Source: Ophioderma brevispina
Lineage: Eukaryota > Echinodermata > Ophiuroidea > Amphilepidida > Ophiodermatidae
Reading direction: 5' to 3'
Length of the DNA: 64,000 bases
Assembly: GCA_023653785.1 (NCBI GenBank)
Contig: JAMKCH010041501.1
Coordinates: 1-64,000 of the forward strand
A program made the position numbers and the translations under genes. Shown piece after piece: positions 1 to 13,720 of this stretch. Positions within the stretch are counted from its first letter, which is position 1, and each line of letters starts with the position of its first letter. The notes under the pieces were generated by a model that saw nothing but the letters and a program-made list of their open reading frames with translations, had not been told where the DNA came from and ran no database searches.

Positions 1-308
1 ATCCACCTTTTATTCTCGGTTACTTGACAATAAATGGTTTTGCTTTCAAAAAACTCTTCTACCATGAGGCTACCAGGCTAAATGCCGACCACCAATCCTA
101 ATATAAAAGCCTAAATCCGGTTGGCATTGTTTACGTGTTGCCCAAGTCCGTTTGCGATTTTATAAAAGTATAAGAAAACAAAGAACGAGAATGTCTCGGA
201 AGCTGCGAATGAATGAATACCATGTATTGATTGATTTGATCAGGTGGGGGAGGGGTCGAGTCGCACAAAAATTGGTCTTTGAAGCACGAAAGAAAAAGCA
301 ATAAAAAA

Positions 309-1370
309 TAGTAGGGGAAAATGGGCTGGTAAGTGGGGACAATGGGGTAAGTGGGACACAACTACATAATTCCCTCAATCAAGAATAAAATTTGGCCAAC
401 ATGACACGGGTTGATGTTCAAACCAAAAATCTACGTAAAAACATGTCTGCTCTTACATTCAAAACCACGAATGGATTTATTCTATCTTGAAAGTGTTTTT
501 AAAAGGTCAAAGGTCAAACACGGATCGACCAATTTTGTAGTGCCAAAATCTGCGATATTCTTTATTAAGGGTGTGAATTGCTAAAAAATGCAAATATATT
601 TTTACGAAAATGTAGAGGAAAGTTTAAGTCCTATATATTTAATCATATGATTAAAATTAATGTTTTTTTATCAAGCAAGTTGCAAAAAAATTATATAAAC
701 ATTCTGCCAATTAATATGCCAAAGGAGGCTAATTAATCATATGCTCCCACTTACCCCACATGAAATTCAATTAGGGTAAGTGGGACATGGCTTATGAGCT
801 GCGTACGTATTTTATTTTTGGGTAGTTTTTGACTGAAAAAATATAATTCTAAGAACAGGTGTGTCATTCTATACACAAAATTATATGATTAAAAACTACC
901 AGATTCTGAAAATATGAATTGTACTTTTTTTTAAGACCAAAACATGATAAAATAGGCAATTTTCGGCAAGTTATTCGCAAGTAGGGGGTTGGTGTGGGGG
1001 GGCCGGTGAAAATTATGAGTGCAAAAATATATCATTATTTTGTATGTTATGTCAGATAAAGTAGTCTGAAAAACAATTCAATGATTAACAGCGTGAATTA
1101 TATATTCTTTTCGTGATAGCCTCTATCCCTAATTCATAAATTACCCAAAGTACGTTTCCCACTTACCCCAATGTTGGGGGGAAATGTAAATGGGGATGGG
1201 ACGTTTCTAATTAGGAACGTTTTCTATGCATGTGGTATTATACACGAAGTAGTTTAAACAAATGGCCCTCAGACCCACAAGTTATATAAAAGTAATGTTT
1301 TAATAAAAAACCTACACTGTCTTTGTTTCGAACCAATTTTAGGTTTAATGCCCCACTACCCCACTTTCCC
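309..1370. mobile_element. Possible MITE with GGGGTAAGTGGGACA motifs
   Basis: The motif ggggtaagtgggaca or its complement occurs near 335-357, 743-757, 774-788 and 1158-1170. The outer ends (taggggaaaatgggc at 311 and the complement of ccactttccctac at 1358-1370) are imperfect inverted repeats. A hairpin is formed by the complementary copies at 743-788. No coding capacity recognised. Confidence 0.45.
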
Positions 1371-2241
1371 TACATTCACTGTACATGCATTCTTATGACT
1401 GGTATGTGTTATATTTTCATGTGTTGCTTCGTCATTAGTAACGTACCTCCTCCAAAACGCCGTAACAAGGCTTTATAAAAGACCTAGTTTTCATGTAGTG
1501 ATAAAGAATCGAGTGTTTGACTTGTACATGTGAAAACAATTCAGGAACTTTACAAAACCAATTCATCCTGCACGCTGAAAAGCTTGCCCCGGTGTGTAAT
1601 GCCACTACTGTTGTCTAGGCGCCTATTTTTGATGACTTCGCTAAGCTATACTCTTGCAACATGTAAAAGGTCTAATGCTCAGAAGTTACGAATTCACGTT
1701 TGCATTGTAGCACGGACCGATCTGTACACGGTTATCAGTTGCTTTTATCGGGCTTTGCATAAAAACGCGGCTATTTGCGTGTATGAAATCCACCAAAAAT
1801 TTGTCATAGAATCTCTCCGTACTCTCCGAATCACCCGCTTTCGTTCTCATCAAGTCTTCAGCAACATAGTAACACGTTGTTGCTTCGAACAAAGCATAAA
1901 AGACGCGCCGACGTTCAGCTGTGAAACCCCTTAACATACATTCTTATATTGATTGATCGAGGGGGTAGTCAATACGGATCACCCCCCCAATGCCAACGCC
2001 CCCAGTTTGACCAAAAATAATCTCAATTTGAAAATAGTTTACGCTTGCGACGAACTTTGTTTCTACTTACAATGACATTTAACGATTTATGTTCTAAATG
2101 GTTAATTTTTAGCGGCGTTCTTGCGCACAAGTGTAATAGCAATACAGTAGTTAAAACCCTATGTCAATTAATAAATTTTAATGAACCCCCAAATCCCCCC
2201 ACCATGTTAAAAGCGAATTTACGCACTGAAGGGCAGGGTTT

Positions 2242-2747
2242 AAGGTCCGTTTTATACTAAGTGCATTGTAGTGCGATTGCAATGCAGTCTACCAAAAATC
2301 GCTTTACTGTAATCACTCGCAGTGTGCAGCACGCAGTGCAGTACGGACAAACAAATTAAATGACCTGCAGTGACTGGGTTGACCTGCGGTAAATCGATCG
2401 ATTAGGAGTGCAGAGGACAAGTGATGGAAACATTGCAGTAAGGTCTGTTCATGCTTCCACTGCAATGTAGTGCAGGGGTTGCATTGCCTTGATATACTGC
2501 AATACAGTACTACAACAAAGTTAAATTCGTTTTAACTTGCTGCAGGGGGTTGCGTCAAGTTTGTGTGCAGAAAGTGGATTAGCTAGGCGTCTTAACTTTC
2601 TTTCAAGTTGTAGCATGAAAGTGGTCGATATATAGCCATGCAGCAGCACTGCAACTGCAAGTGCAGTGGAAGTATGGATGAACGGGGACTTAAATTTACT
2701 GCACGTACTGTACCAATGAAGTGCAGTGGAAATATGAACGGACTGTT
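2242..2747. mobile_element. MITE-like element, AAGGTCCGTT family, copy 1
   Basis: Starts aaggtccgttttatac and ends with the complement (ggaaatatgaacggact), with multiple TGCAGTGCAG motifs between. Shares gacctgcagtgac and taaatcgat segments with the copy at 45297-45754. No ORF of substance. Confidence 0.6.
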
Positions 2748-3018
2748 TGGGATAGGACGAGTCGACTAGCAGCATATACAGCGTTTTCATTTTAAGTTTT
2801 TTCTCCGCAATTTTGTTTATATTTTTATTGTTTTTGTTATTGATGATGTATGTATTTTTCTGATTTTGTCTTTAACATGCAATTTGTTTGCTTTTGTTGT
2901 TTTGTAGATTTATGTGTTGTATTTTTAATAATCTTTACTTCAGCTCGGTACTTTTTTCTGAACATGTAGCAATGCCAAGTAAGCCCCATACCGCCTATTG
3001 TTTGTTTGAAGAATGGGG

Positions 3019-3376
3019 CAATTTACACGGCAGCGCAGATCCAGATCGGATCAGTTTCCCCGAGATCCAGATACCAAGGGAGACCGCGTTAAGAACTCTA
3101 CACAGCGCAGTGAGGCGCGAAAGTACAGAGCCCTTTCGAAGCGTGTTAAAGTGTTACGATTGCTACGTGTAACCTTGGGAGCGAGGAATACTTTACGCGT
3201 AACCTAAAAGTACGCGCTTAAAGTGCAGCGACCACTAACCAATGTACACAGCAGGTACGCGTTGCACGATCTGGATCAAGTTGTTGGCCGTGCCGTTGCC
3301 CGTGTAGACGCCAAACTGATACGAAGATCTGGATCCTATCGGATCCGATCTGGATCTGCGCTGCAGTGTAGATTGG
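3019..3376. mobile_element. MITE-like element with 34-36 bp inverted repeats
   Basis: Arm 3019-3052 (caatttacacggcagcgcag, then atccagatcggatc) is the near-complement of 3342-3376. About 290 bases lie between. ORFs crossing it are accidental. Confidence 0.6.
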
Positions 3377-4504
3377 CACATTGTCTCGCACTGTACCTAA
3401 CTCTAGAAGGACGCGGTGCTATGTTTAAAGGAATGAATGTATTTTCGTGTGCAATGCATTTCCTGTTGACAATCAGGGTTCCATATACAAGGGAAAAAAA
3501 TGTAAAAAACTGCCAAGATCTTGTTGAACCCAAACCAAAGAGTTTCCACCCCTGCCGTATTTTGCCATTATGCTACCGGGTTTTCTTCATATTTTGCCAT
3601 TCGCCCATTCTGCTTTCTGGCCGATTCTGCCATCATGTCCATTATGCTCTTAGCATTTCCGGCCCCTTCTACTTTCTGTCTTTCTGCCGATTCGCATGGC
3701 CATTCTACTTTTCTGCCGATTTTGCCCATTCTGCTTTCAGGCCTTTTCCACCAACACGTGGGGGACGATCACCTTCTGAGAACTTTGACCTCGGTATTAG
3801 GCCGAAACAGCGTCTCCACCAACCATATAGTTATATTAATATAATCAGCGAAAAATAAGCGGTTCGTGCGCATTCGAAATAAAATTACCCGGAAGCTGTA
3901 AACAGAGAATAATGGTAGACTATTTTAACGTTACCGTAACGAACGGTGGACTGACGGTGACGAAAATGACACATAACAGAGTTAAGGGCGATTGTCGGAG
4001 CTTGTTCGCAGCTCAAAAAATCATTGTTGAAACGAAAATGTTATCTATATCTAACAACTGTGGAGAGGCTTGCATTTACTCTCATTTACCAATTTGCGTA
4101 AGCGGCGTCGCGAGCACCTGGATAGTAGTGTAGCAAATAATGGTGGTGCCACGAATGAAGGGCTTCCCAACTTTTGTTCGAGCCCCTCATACTAAAGAGA
4201 GTCAATAGATTCTCAAAAAGAAATTTGACATGCAGTCAAGGAAATATTGAAGGTGTTGTGGGATAGGTACGTCAGTTGCAAGCCATATTTTTTTTTCAAG
4301 CCAGGGGAAGGGGATTGCAAAACAAGATCGCTTATATCTACCGGAAGCTCTTAATCTACTAATGACAGGGAAGCAGGGGAAATCCTTAAAAAATCGGTTT
4401 GGCATTCTAAGGGCATGATGCTCTCCATTCCTAAAACAAGTGAGCACGAAGTGTGCAAAAAATCACCAATTTTTCCATTACAATCGTGTTCATTTTTGGT
4501 CTTG

Positions 4505-5487
4505 AACAGTCCTGTAAGAGACAATTTAATACTGATTTGCGCGCAAAGTGCGCGGAAATGTTAATTCAAAGCCAATTCATTGATTATCACACACTGCAAA
4601 ATCAGTTTTACTTGCTTGATATATGATCTATTTCATTATATCCGAGTTCCAGTTTTGGTCTTTGAGTCGGCCTTTAAGGTTGGTGGTCCATGATAGAATC
4701 TACTGAACATTTCCCCAAGATTTCGTTTAAACGTGCTTTCATTCCTCGATATGATCAATATCAAAAATAAAAAAAATGGGTCACGGTACTCTAGTTTTTG
4801 AGAAACAAGTCATCCAAAAGACCTGTTTTTAAGTTTTTTTTTTTTTTTTTTTTTTAACGTTTTTTATTATTTTGACTTTTTTGGTACATGTTTTGAATTG
4901 TTAAAAAATCGGCTCGATAACTTGTTTTTGAAAATTTGATAACATTGCGCATTTATAACATCTTTCGATTACTAACGAAAAAAATAGGGGTGTCACGGTT
5001 CCTACTGTTTCTGATATTTAAAAAAGAAACATGTTTTTTTTTGTGATTCAAAATAACATTGCGACATGACGGTGTGCAAAGCGTCGTATATAGTACCACT
5101 GGAGACGCGTGTAACTGACGGTACCAAAAAGGCGCTCCACCAAAGTTACGGCAACAACAAAAAAAACATTTTTTAAACCTATAACATAAAACGCAGCTCA
5201 CTTTTGTTCTAGCTTTACGGCGAAAATGAATGTGTCGCAAATAGTCAACGCTACACCTGGACAAAATTACTTAGATCTGCGTTGAATCCAGAAGTGCGCA
5301 TACAAAAATTGTCCGTTGGCACAAGATCAAATTGAGCGCGTACGGTACGGGGCGCATGGACCAACCACCTTAAGCGAACAATTTATACTGTGACTTGCGC
5401 GCAAAGCGCGCAGGAATTTTACTAATCAAAATGCAAATTCAATTGATGTAATCAACACTTGCAAAATCAGTTTGCTTGCTTGACACG
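4505..5487. repeat. Pair of about 110-bp direct repeats (4505-4625 and 5383-5487)
   Basis: Both contain ttgcgcgcaaag followed by a gcgcgg/gcgcag end, then a conserved tail ending gcaaaatcagtttg or gcaaaatcagttttac and ttgcttga. The roughly 750 bases between hold a run of 22 T at about 4833-4854 and nothing recognisable as a gene. Confidence 0.55.
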
Positions 5488-7462
5488 TTAATTATTTTAT
5501 TTGCCATTCTTTTACTTCCTTTTGATCAAGTTACTTTCATTTTTCATTTCAATTACTTCGCGACCCCTTCTTACGAGTCCGCGCACCCAAAAGGGGTCGC
5601 AACCCCCCAGGTTGGGAAACCTTTGCACTAATGTGTCATCAGCGACGGGAAATGGTTCAAGTTCTCACGCAGTTACACTGACAGCAGCGAAAAAATACCC
5701 CAGCTTCCACCTCAGGTCAATTGCACAAATGCAGGGGAACTAGAGGACAATCGCGTTACTGGCCAACGCAAGCTTGTTGGTTTCTAAGGATCCACTGGTC
5801 CCCCCTATGCCTTGTCACTGCACCTATCCTACTTTGTACACACTGAAGAGTTGATCTTGCGCCAGTTTTCTTATGCTATTTATCCAGATCATTACGCGTA
5901 TTGACCTTTTGTTGCATGTAATCAAAGTTAGCACCTTTACACAGGACTGATACTGCGAAAGGAGGCGTGCGTTGGGGGGGCATTATTGTAAGTCTTCATG
6001 GAAAAAGCTGGACCTAAAAACAATATGCCACATGGGACATAATGGCTTAAAAATTTCAGACATAATGAAAGGGACCCTTACACTGATATCACTTCCACAA
6101 TGTAAAACAATTTGGGTGTTTACATTTTGCAAAAAAAGGGCAAATAACTAATTTCTTTTCCCTTCTATGCTTCATTTCTAGCCAAGGATGCTGATATTAC
6201 TGCCAAGCATTTTATTCAAACTTGAAAACTTCCCTATAAACCTGACGTACAATGACTGAATCCGGTGTGAAAAGTATCATAGAGAGTCCGGTCATGTAAT
6301 CATAGTCTGGGTTCCAAAGACGACCGCTGACTATAGCGTGAACTAATGTTGCGTGAAGAGTCAACTGAGATTGCAAGTAGGGAGGAATTGATTAATCTAC
6401 TGCAGCGCGCGTGTCCAAACAGGCAAGTGAAAGAAAAGGCCTGTTTTGTAACACACAGATACCAAAATAATGGTTATGGATTCATCACGAACTGACAATG
6501 CCTTTGTCTTAAATTGATGTCAGATCTATTGAAGAGGACCCGGATTTGAGTTTCTTGATTCTCTCATTAACAACAAAGGCGACAGTACCGCTGAAATCAA
6601 GAAATAGCTATGGCAAAAACACCCCACCAAACATGATAAACATCTATATCTCTGGAAGAGTAGAGGAGTTTCTACAGAGCTAAAATTGCGGCGGCTAATG
6701 CAAACTGTCCTTCAGTGTTGCCACCAAAATATGTGACGTGAATCAGTGGGCCCCAACAAAAGTGATACCAAACGCAAAAATCGATTTTATGAAACAATAA
6801 AAAAAATGGTGTTATCCTGAGGCTTCTGAGGACTATCCTTGCAGGACAACATAACAAAATGACTGGGTGTTGGAGAAGATTGGAGTCAGGCCTGATATTA
6901 AGTAGTACAACTGATAAAGGAAATTTAATATTTGTGTCACAAATGGAAGAGAGAATAGCATTGAGAAGCAAATCATTCTGGGTGCCGTGAAAGGTCCATA
7001 GAGGGAAGATGTGATTCCTCACCACTAATAGATCTGGTCTGGCACCCTGGCCGAAAAGTGTTTTGGGCAAAATGTAAAAAAAATGGTAATTTTTGTAAAA
7101 TATGCCTTTTTGCAAAATAGTAGAAACTGAACTGTCCTTGGCCTATTTTGTGTTAAAATTATTTTAAAGGTAAAAAGCAGCAAAATATCAAGACAAAAAA
7201 GTGTGTGGGCCTTAACTAACTGAGTAATTACAGTATTTATTTTAAATTTTTTTTTCTAATTTTACACCCATCCCCTAGGAATATTTTGACTAGTCCACTT
7301 TCAGAGGGGAGCGGAATTCATCATTGTCTTCATGCTTCAGTAGATCGAAAACTCCGTGGTCAACTTATGATTCTTCTTGCTGAATGGTAATGCAGAGGTC
7401 TAGCAGTCCAAGGTAATGCTCATTAAGCAACTGAGTCGCTTCGTTAATGAAATTTACGTTTA
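5488..7462. other. No gene recognised
   Basis: Contains a 147-aa minus-strand ORF (6672-7115) with no family resemblance that I can see and a hydrophobic, low-information composition. 6290-6370 resembles 10375-10435 (agcgtgaactaatgt versus agcgtgaaactaatgt, then agagtcaactg), so repeat sequence is likely. Confidence 0.5.
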
Positions 7463-7850
7463 AAGGTACCATGGCCCGATCGCTAATAGCCCTCGTCCCC
7501 AGAAGCCCAGAATTTTACCGGAGTGGTCAACATGTTTTTTGGGTATCCGAATAAAGCTACTATTTTCAAAAAAAAAATTCATTTACCCCTGGTGAAATCT
7601 TAGGGCCAAAGGATGTTTGGTTTGGAAGTTCATGAGGACAATGTACCCCAATTTGGTCGGGGACCAATATTAATTTTACACAGTACTCTATGGGGCTTGC
7701 GAAATCACGTATTCTCTCTCACATGAAACGCATTGAAATATCGGCGCTAAACTTTACAGGTGGTTTTTTTGGGTGAAGGCCAATCGATCAAGATGAAAAC
7801 TTCCATATCCTTAAATCGTGCCATCCCTCCTTTCATTAGGGCCATTTTTA
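7463..7850 (-). repeat. Dispersed repeat family R1, inverted copy
   Basis: Its reverse complement matches 58500-58858 and 60340-60642, with shared blocks such as aaacatcctttggcccta, tttcaatgcgttt and ctattagcgatcgggccatg. No coding potential. Ends with TTTAAAGGTACCATGG-like sequence. Confidence 0.65.
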
Positions 7851-10770
7851 CATAAACCAATGGCAAATTATATTGGTGGTGTGAACCTATGGCGATTGTT
7901 GTAGGAACTAGCAAAAAAGTTTGTGACCCCTAAACCTTTGTCCCCCGGAACTTGTTTCATTGAACTTGTCTTGTCATCTTGAGTTTCAAGACTAGTTACG
8001 ACCCACTAGTGTACCTGGTGGAGCTACGGGGGGAGGGTAAGCATAAATATGAAGAGTTCGACATGACAAGGGTAATAATCAATAGACTGTGAAATACGTG
8101 TACACTTGGCTGGTCACATGGAATCATTCAGATTGCGATGAGTGGTGAGCTAGTCTACGACTAATTACGGTGCAAAATTCAGATCTGGCTTGTGCCGTGT
8201 TATATCCCGTAGCAGATTTGAAGTTGCCTCACCATATGGATAAAGCATACCGCAGCTTTTGCGACCCGGGAGTACCATATGATGCTGCTCTTTGCAAATT
8301 TTGGGGCTATTGTTGAGTCATGTTATCACTGTACCTGTCTTTTGGCTTGACCAATACATTTACACAGCTGTCCCGATAAACCCCCACTCTATATCCCCCT
8401 TCCCCGCGTACACCCCGCCCCCCCCCCACTTTCATTATCCCAAGGGCCATGTGCTATGACGAGCAAAGATAATTTATTTTATTTCTACACATTCTCAAGC
8501 TCTACGCAAAGAAATCAGGCAATGTTGTTGTGTCTCCTATTCTGGCTGTTAAAGGTCCATGGACCATGCTTTAAACATCCTTCTATACCACCAAAAATGT
8601 TTCATCATACTTATATTTATTGGTATCAATGTAAATCTGTATGGACGCATCTTGAGAAACCGTATATTTGTAAAAATTGGGCATAATATCATTGTTTTGA
8701 CAAGCTTTCACGTCAAGGAAGTTCCAACATGAAAAAGTGATTATCGGCTGGCAAGCGTGAGCCAGAAGTGACGTCCGAGAAACAAATACGCGGTACGCGA
8801 TACTCGTCATGATCGTCATGCGGGAACGGACGTGTCGCGTGGCCCAGTTTTTCTATGCATACGTACACAGTTGACTTCTGCGTCGTACGTGTTGTATCGA
8901 TATTGCATGAATTTTTTGCTTGATTCGTCCTTAAACTTACTATTATAATGTGCTGTATTGTCGACGGCTGCACCACCGGCGACCGTAACCGACACGGAGA
9001 ATCAGAACGAATAGCTTTATTGCAAGTTCCCATAAGAAACCGACAAGGAGATACCTGGAGTGTGCGGTGTGGTTAACCCACGTGTGAGCTTTGTTGACAA
9101 CTTGTTAGGCTCTGACGTCATTAAACTGGTGTCAAATCCAACTCCAGCACCTTGATACGCGTTCGCGAAAAAATGAGAAGGCCCAGTCAGTTTGGGTATA
9201 TTTATCCTTGAAATTAACACTTTCCCGATGTTTCACTTTTCAAAAATCTTTGTTGGCGATAGGATCGGATACTGTTTGAGGTACGAAAATGTAAGAAATT
9301 ATGAAATGTCTACTCAGCCCATGTCATGGACCTTTAAGTTGAGCTCCCACGAAATCTCCAATAGAAAGCTGAATATGGCATGTTTTAGGAAAACATTTAA
9401 TTTCTTGCCTCATTCATTAAAATAACGAAATTATGTCTCATGAATGACAAAATTTGTCAATATGGGATTGAATAAGACGTTAATTTCCTTTATTATCACC
9501 ACATATGCTGTTCGTTCTCATTTCACCCCCCCTCACATCGCCTGCTTTTCTTGTCACCCTCTGTTCGCGCCCGTGTTTGATCCCCCTGTCCCCCCCCGTG
9601 CCGATACTCCGCCCCTTTCTATTGTGGTGTGAAACCAGGTCGTCCGGCAACACCCTGGACAGTATGGAATAAGGAGTGGACTGAAGGAGTAGGTAAAAAG
9701 CTACAAATTTGGCTATGGATCGAGGACAATGGCGGAGCTCTTGTGAAGTCTACAGCAGTGCCTAGGGCACCATCTGACATGAGAGAGATGTGTTACCCTC
9801 TATCGACGCATAATTTTGTTTGAAAATGATCCTTCCCTCAGTTTTGCATTTTTATGGGGGGGGGGGGGTCACGTCACATGTCTGCTTCTACCCATTTCTT
9901 CCCCTTCTCTTCTTTACCCTTCATTTCTTCTTTCCCTTTCCTGTCTCCCCTACTTTTCACTGTGAACATTACGGGATCTTGAGAGTATTATGGCAACCTT
10001 TGACGAAGTGTGTGATTGGTATATTCTATGTCGAGTCCATCTATGGTTTGCACCCTCTTGTATAATGAAAAAAATTTATTTTATTACGTTTTAGAATATT
10101 CCTGTTGGGGGCCACGCATATCGAAATGCTTATGACTTCTTATTTTGAGGCCGTCTTCGAATACTTTCGCTGTGTTTCTTTCTTTTTCTATATACAAATC
10201 ACATTGCACAATATCGTAGTTTCGACTTAATGTTGATCCAAACGTTTCTACTATGTCAGTGGCGTACCGAACAAATTGATCAGAGTAGGCACAATTCCCA
10301 ATCGTCCCGCAAACAACTCAGGTTTTCGTCCCGTGTGAAAGCAGATATCGTCCGGCTGGGGCCTAAGTCCGGGGCTCCAGAGACGGTAACGGAAATAAAG
10401 CGTGAAACTAATGTGCGTAAAGAGTCAACTGGATCGATCTACCCTATTGTTCACCAATTGTTCCCGGACTATGAGTACCCGGACAATGGTTACTTCTACA
10501 CCTGTGATTACTCCAAAAATTGTATTTGACTTTACTATTGTTCGAACGTTTTGGATTAGTACAAGCATTTAACGTGATTTGTGGTTGGTGAACACTAGAT
10601 AACTTTGAGCTCTGACTGATAGATTGCTTCCAGGTTTAACAAGAATAGGAAGTTTGGGCACTGTATAGAGAATTACAGCAGAAAGTGTTAATTTACATTT
10701 TCTATGCTCAGTATCTCATAAATATTTATAAGGTGTAATAAAACAAATACTACATGCTATGTTGGGGGGG
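7851..10770. other. No gene recognised
   Basis: Only short ORFs of low-information composition. Runs of C and G near 8410-8430 and 9855-9867. The 99-aa plus-strand ORF at 10230-10529 includes the segment shared with 6290-6370 and is probably part of a repeat. Confidence 0.5.
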
Positions 10771-10776
10771 GTGCTA

Positions 10777-10824
10777 ACAGGCCTCCCATGAGGGAGGCCC
10801 CTCGGGTGAAGGTGGGAGGCCTGT
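10777..10824. repeat. Two mutually exclusive GC-rich hairpins
   Basis: ggcctcccatgagggaggcc is a perfect 8-bp stem with a 4-base loop; the outer acaggcctccca (10777) also pairs with tgggaggcctgt (to 10824). Follows a run of eight G. Confidence 0.6.
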
Positions 10825-11477
10825 AGCCCGTACCGAGGGAAAACAATTGCCTATTCCCCTCCAACCTGTGTATTTGTATACTATGGTCATCATCTGGGGT
10901 TCAGGCAATTACGATTTTCTTTGCGAACCAATATAAAAATTGTTTAATTTCATGCATCTCACAAACGACGATCAAAACGATCTACATTTCAAAATTGCTA
11001 ATGTTGCAGTAACAAAACGTACCCTAAAAAGTCTTTATCAGGCGGAATAATGCAAGTGTTAAACTGATTTTCCACTACCAGTACGTCCACATAATACCGA
11101 CCTATTCGAAGGGAATACAACCACAATAAAGAAAACTATTTTGATGTGGTATTTATTTCAAATCATGGTCGGATTTATATAAACCTGTTATCAATTTTGA
11201 CCTGACTTGGCAGTCATTTAAATCTGAAACTATAAGGTATCTGAAATAATGAAACTTAGTTTATTTTAATCACTTACATAATCTGAAATACTTTGAAGAG
11301 TCAGATTTTGTACGAATTGTACTGCAAAGTTATTGAGTTTTGCTCTACCAACTAATACGATTAAATGCATGTTCAGGCTCGTTTTTTTGGGACGAACACT
11401 TTTAAGAATAGCGTAGTGAACGAGCAATCATTGGACAAGCTGAGAAAGAGGTTCAACTTATGCCTACCTTAAAAATG

Positions 11478-11570
11478 CACATTTTTTTTTTTTTTTTTTT
11501 TTTTTCTTTATTTTGGGGGGGGGTTCTTTTTGGTGCGCCCCTCCCCCTCCCCCTCCGGGGTCCTGACCTC
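11478..11570. repeat. Low-complexity poly-T / poly-G / CCCCTCC stretch
   Basis: About 25 T, then a run of G, then cccctccccctcccc. ORFs on both strands across it are artefacts of the composition. Confidence 0.8.
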
Positions 11571-12145
11571 CCCGTGTGTCCCTGGCCTCTGGTCCTGCCG
11601 GAACCACTAGTCCGGGCTTCCATAGCCACAACGGCATGCAAGCGTCCCCCTAATGTTGCGTGAGATCAACTTACTCGAGTGCCCTAATTCCTCACCGTTG
11701 TTTTTGTAGGCGGACGGTGAGTCCGGAGGACTATAGGTCCTGCCACACCTACTTGACCTTGACAATAAACTACACATGGCATCACATATAGATGCAGCGT
11801 AAGATGTATGTTGCGGGGTTATGGACGTTCCTGGAAAATATTTTCATGATTTGTTACCACATATTCAATGAGGTAATTTCAGGATTTGCACTAACAGATA
11901 TTATTATCTAACGTATAAAATTGCATGCATATTATGACGCACATTTTGGCACACATAGCGGCTGTGCATTCCTCAGATAAAAGCACACACGCATCCGCTA
12001 CATGACAATGTTATGTAATTCGCCCATGTGATTTCCTTGTTTACCCATTAAATTTTACGATGGAAAAGTCGCAATATTTTGTGCGGAAACTAACAAGGTG
12101 ACAAAGTCATTTCACTTATGATGGGTGGTACATTTACTGCCGCCG

Positions 12146-12256
12146 CTTTGTCTCCTCCCAGTTAATATGCAGCAGCCTTGAACGGAATAAAGTACATTCT
12201 CACGTGCACTTTTAGTCCGTCAAGGCTGCTGAAATCAACTGGGAGGTCAGACAAAG
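12146..12256. repeat. Foldback repeat, about 40-bp arms
   Basis: ctttgtctcctcccagttaa to gcagcagccttgaacgg (12146-12185) is the near-complement of 12217-12256, with about 31 bases between. Confidence 0.7.
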
Positions 12257-12799
12257 TGGGGTCCCAAAATACCAAGCCCCTAAAGGTGCCCTGTACCGGG
12301 GCAACATTAAAAAGGAGCAACGACAACCACTGCCGTAAATGCGCTGGAAAGTATTTCGTGAATTAGCGATGATTAAGGTTTGACGTGTTAGTGATCTACT
12401 CGTAACATTTTCCATAAACAAACGAAAGAATTGACCTATATGCTATTTACAATGGTGCTGATTAATCTGAAAATAAAAAGTGGGGGCACCGACTAAAAAT
12501 TGTTTTTGACGATACAAAGAAAAAAAAAGGTATGTTGTCACTTCTAAACACGCAAGCCTATGGGAACAGTCCAAAATGTGACGTGTGGATCGCTACAAAA
12601 TAAAACTTTGTAATTTTGTAATTTCTAAATTATGGTTAGTCCCGATGTCGTTGTTTTAAAATTTTTGAAATAAAAATGAGGGTCAACCGACTTACTGTTT
12701 TCCATTAGCACGCGAAAAATCACTGAAATTGGACACTTTTTTCAATTGGGCGTCTTCGTTCGTTCGTTCGTGCGTGCAAGTCAAAATCACAGTGGAAGA

Positions 12800-13720
12800 T
12801 CCGTCTTTAACCATCTGATAGTTCATCATCCAGGTTGATCAGGCCTGGGATTTCCTCTTGGGGACTTGTAGACTCACATTCATCTATGATGTGGCTAAAT
12901 GGTTTGTGGCTCTCCACAATCGAGATTTGGTGAAAGTTCTACTCCGATCTTGTGAATGAAGTTTCTTTGTACACCCACCGCCAGTTCTGAGTCTGTTTAG
13001 GTTGACCCATGCTTTCCTATCAAGGTCACAGCCTTTGGGCTTGCTAGATGGGGTGTCCACAAACTGCTTTAAGTTCAAAGTAGAGGATGACCATTGCGCA
13101 AACCATCTGTCATTGATCCGGATTATCGATAGGGATCACTGTGACTGCATGTCATTGGATTGGGTACAAAGTGATTCCGTGGAATTCTCTGATCCTCCAA
13201 GGGTGTTGGTGGGGGGTTGGCTAACCAGGTTTCATCACATTTTCTTGGCGCGCTTGATCTGATCCGTCTGAAGGTTCCTCCCTAAGTTTGCATGAGCTAT
13301 GCCAACAGCATTGGAAAGGATATTCTACAGGCTTCGCCAAAAGCAACACTAACAAGTCCCTGGGGGGCATCATTCACCGACATCAATCTTGTGTGAATGT
13401 AACCCTGTGACTCCTACTGGTTCAGCGTATTCAGCAGTTGTTTATGCCAAGGCAACAGTTTATGTAATGTAAGGTGTCAAAAGATGCACCCCATCAGGTT
13501 TTTTCCTCGAGCCTTCTGAGGAGTGCACGAGACTGCTCTTGGCAGCGACTGCCTAGGTGTGTTGATGGAAAGTAAGGCGGCGGTCCATTGTGACCGCCAA
13601 GGTACTTCGGTGTTGGGTCGCTTGACAGTTTTTTCTCCATCTATAGTGATGTGGAAGGTGGTGGAGGGGGAGCAGCTTGCGCGTAAGCAAATCACACGTC
13701 TAACCCTTAACACCTTCTTT
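12800..13720 (-). pseudogene. Second, older LINE remnant: C-terminal end of a non-LTR polyprotein
   Basis: No long ORF, but minus-strand frames switch through pieces typical of the C-terminus of non-LTR elements: PKYLG followed by a D-R-x-L-T-F-H-type segment near 13610, an RALLRRLEEK piece near 13530, TAEYAEPV near 13430, IAHANL near 13300, AWVNLNRLRTG near 13000, and HIIDECEST near 12890 (the usual form is H-I-V-D-E-C-P). The order and spacing match the family. Unrelated in sequence to the LINE at 23-34 kb. Strongly decayed. Confidence 0.6.

Noticed and set aside
3223..3858. 211-aa plus-strand ORF
   Set aside because: Starts inside an inverted-repeat element and runs into degenerate ccattctgc/gccgatt repeats; the length follows from composition.
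6672..7115. 147-aa minus-strand ORF
   Set aside because: No recognisable domain, composition is hydrophobic and biased, no splice or promoter context, and it lies in repeat-like sequence.
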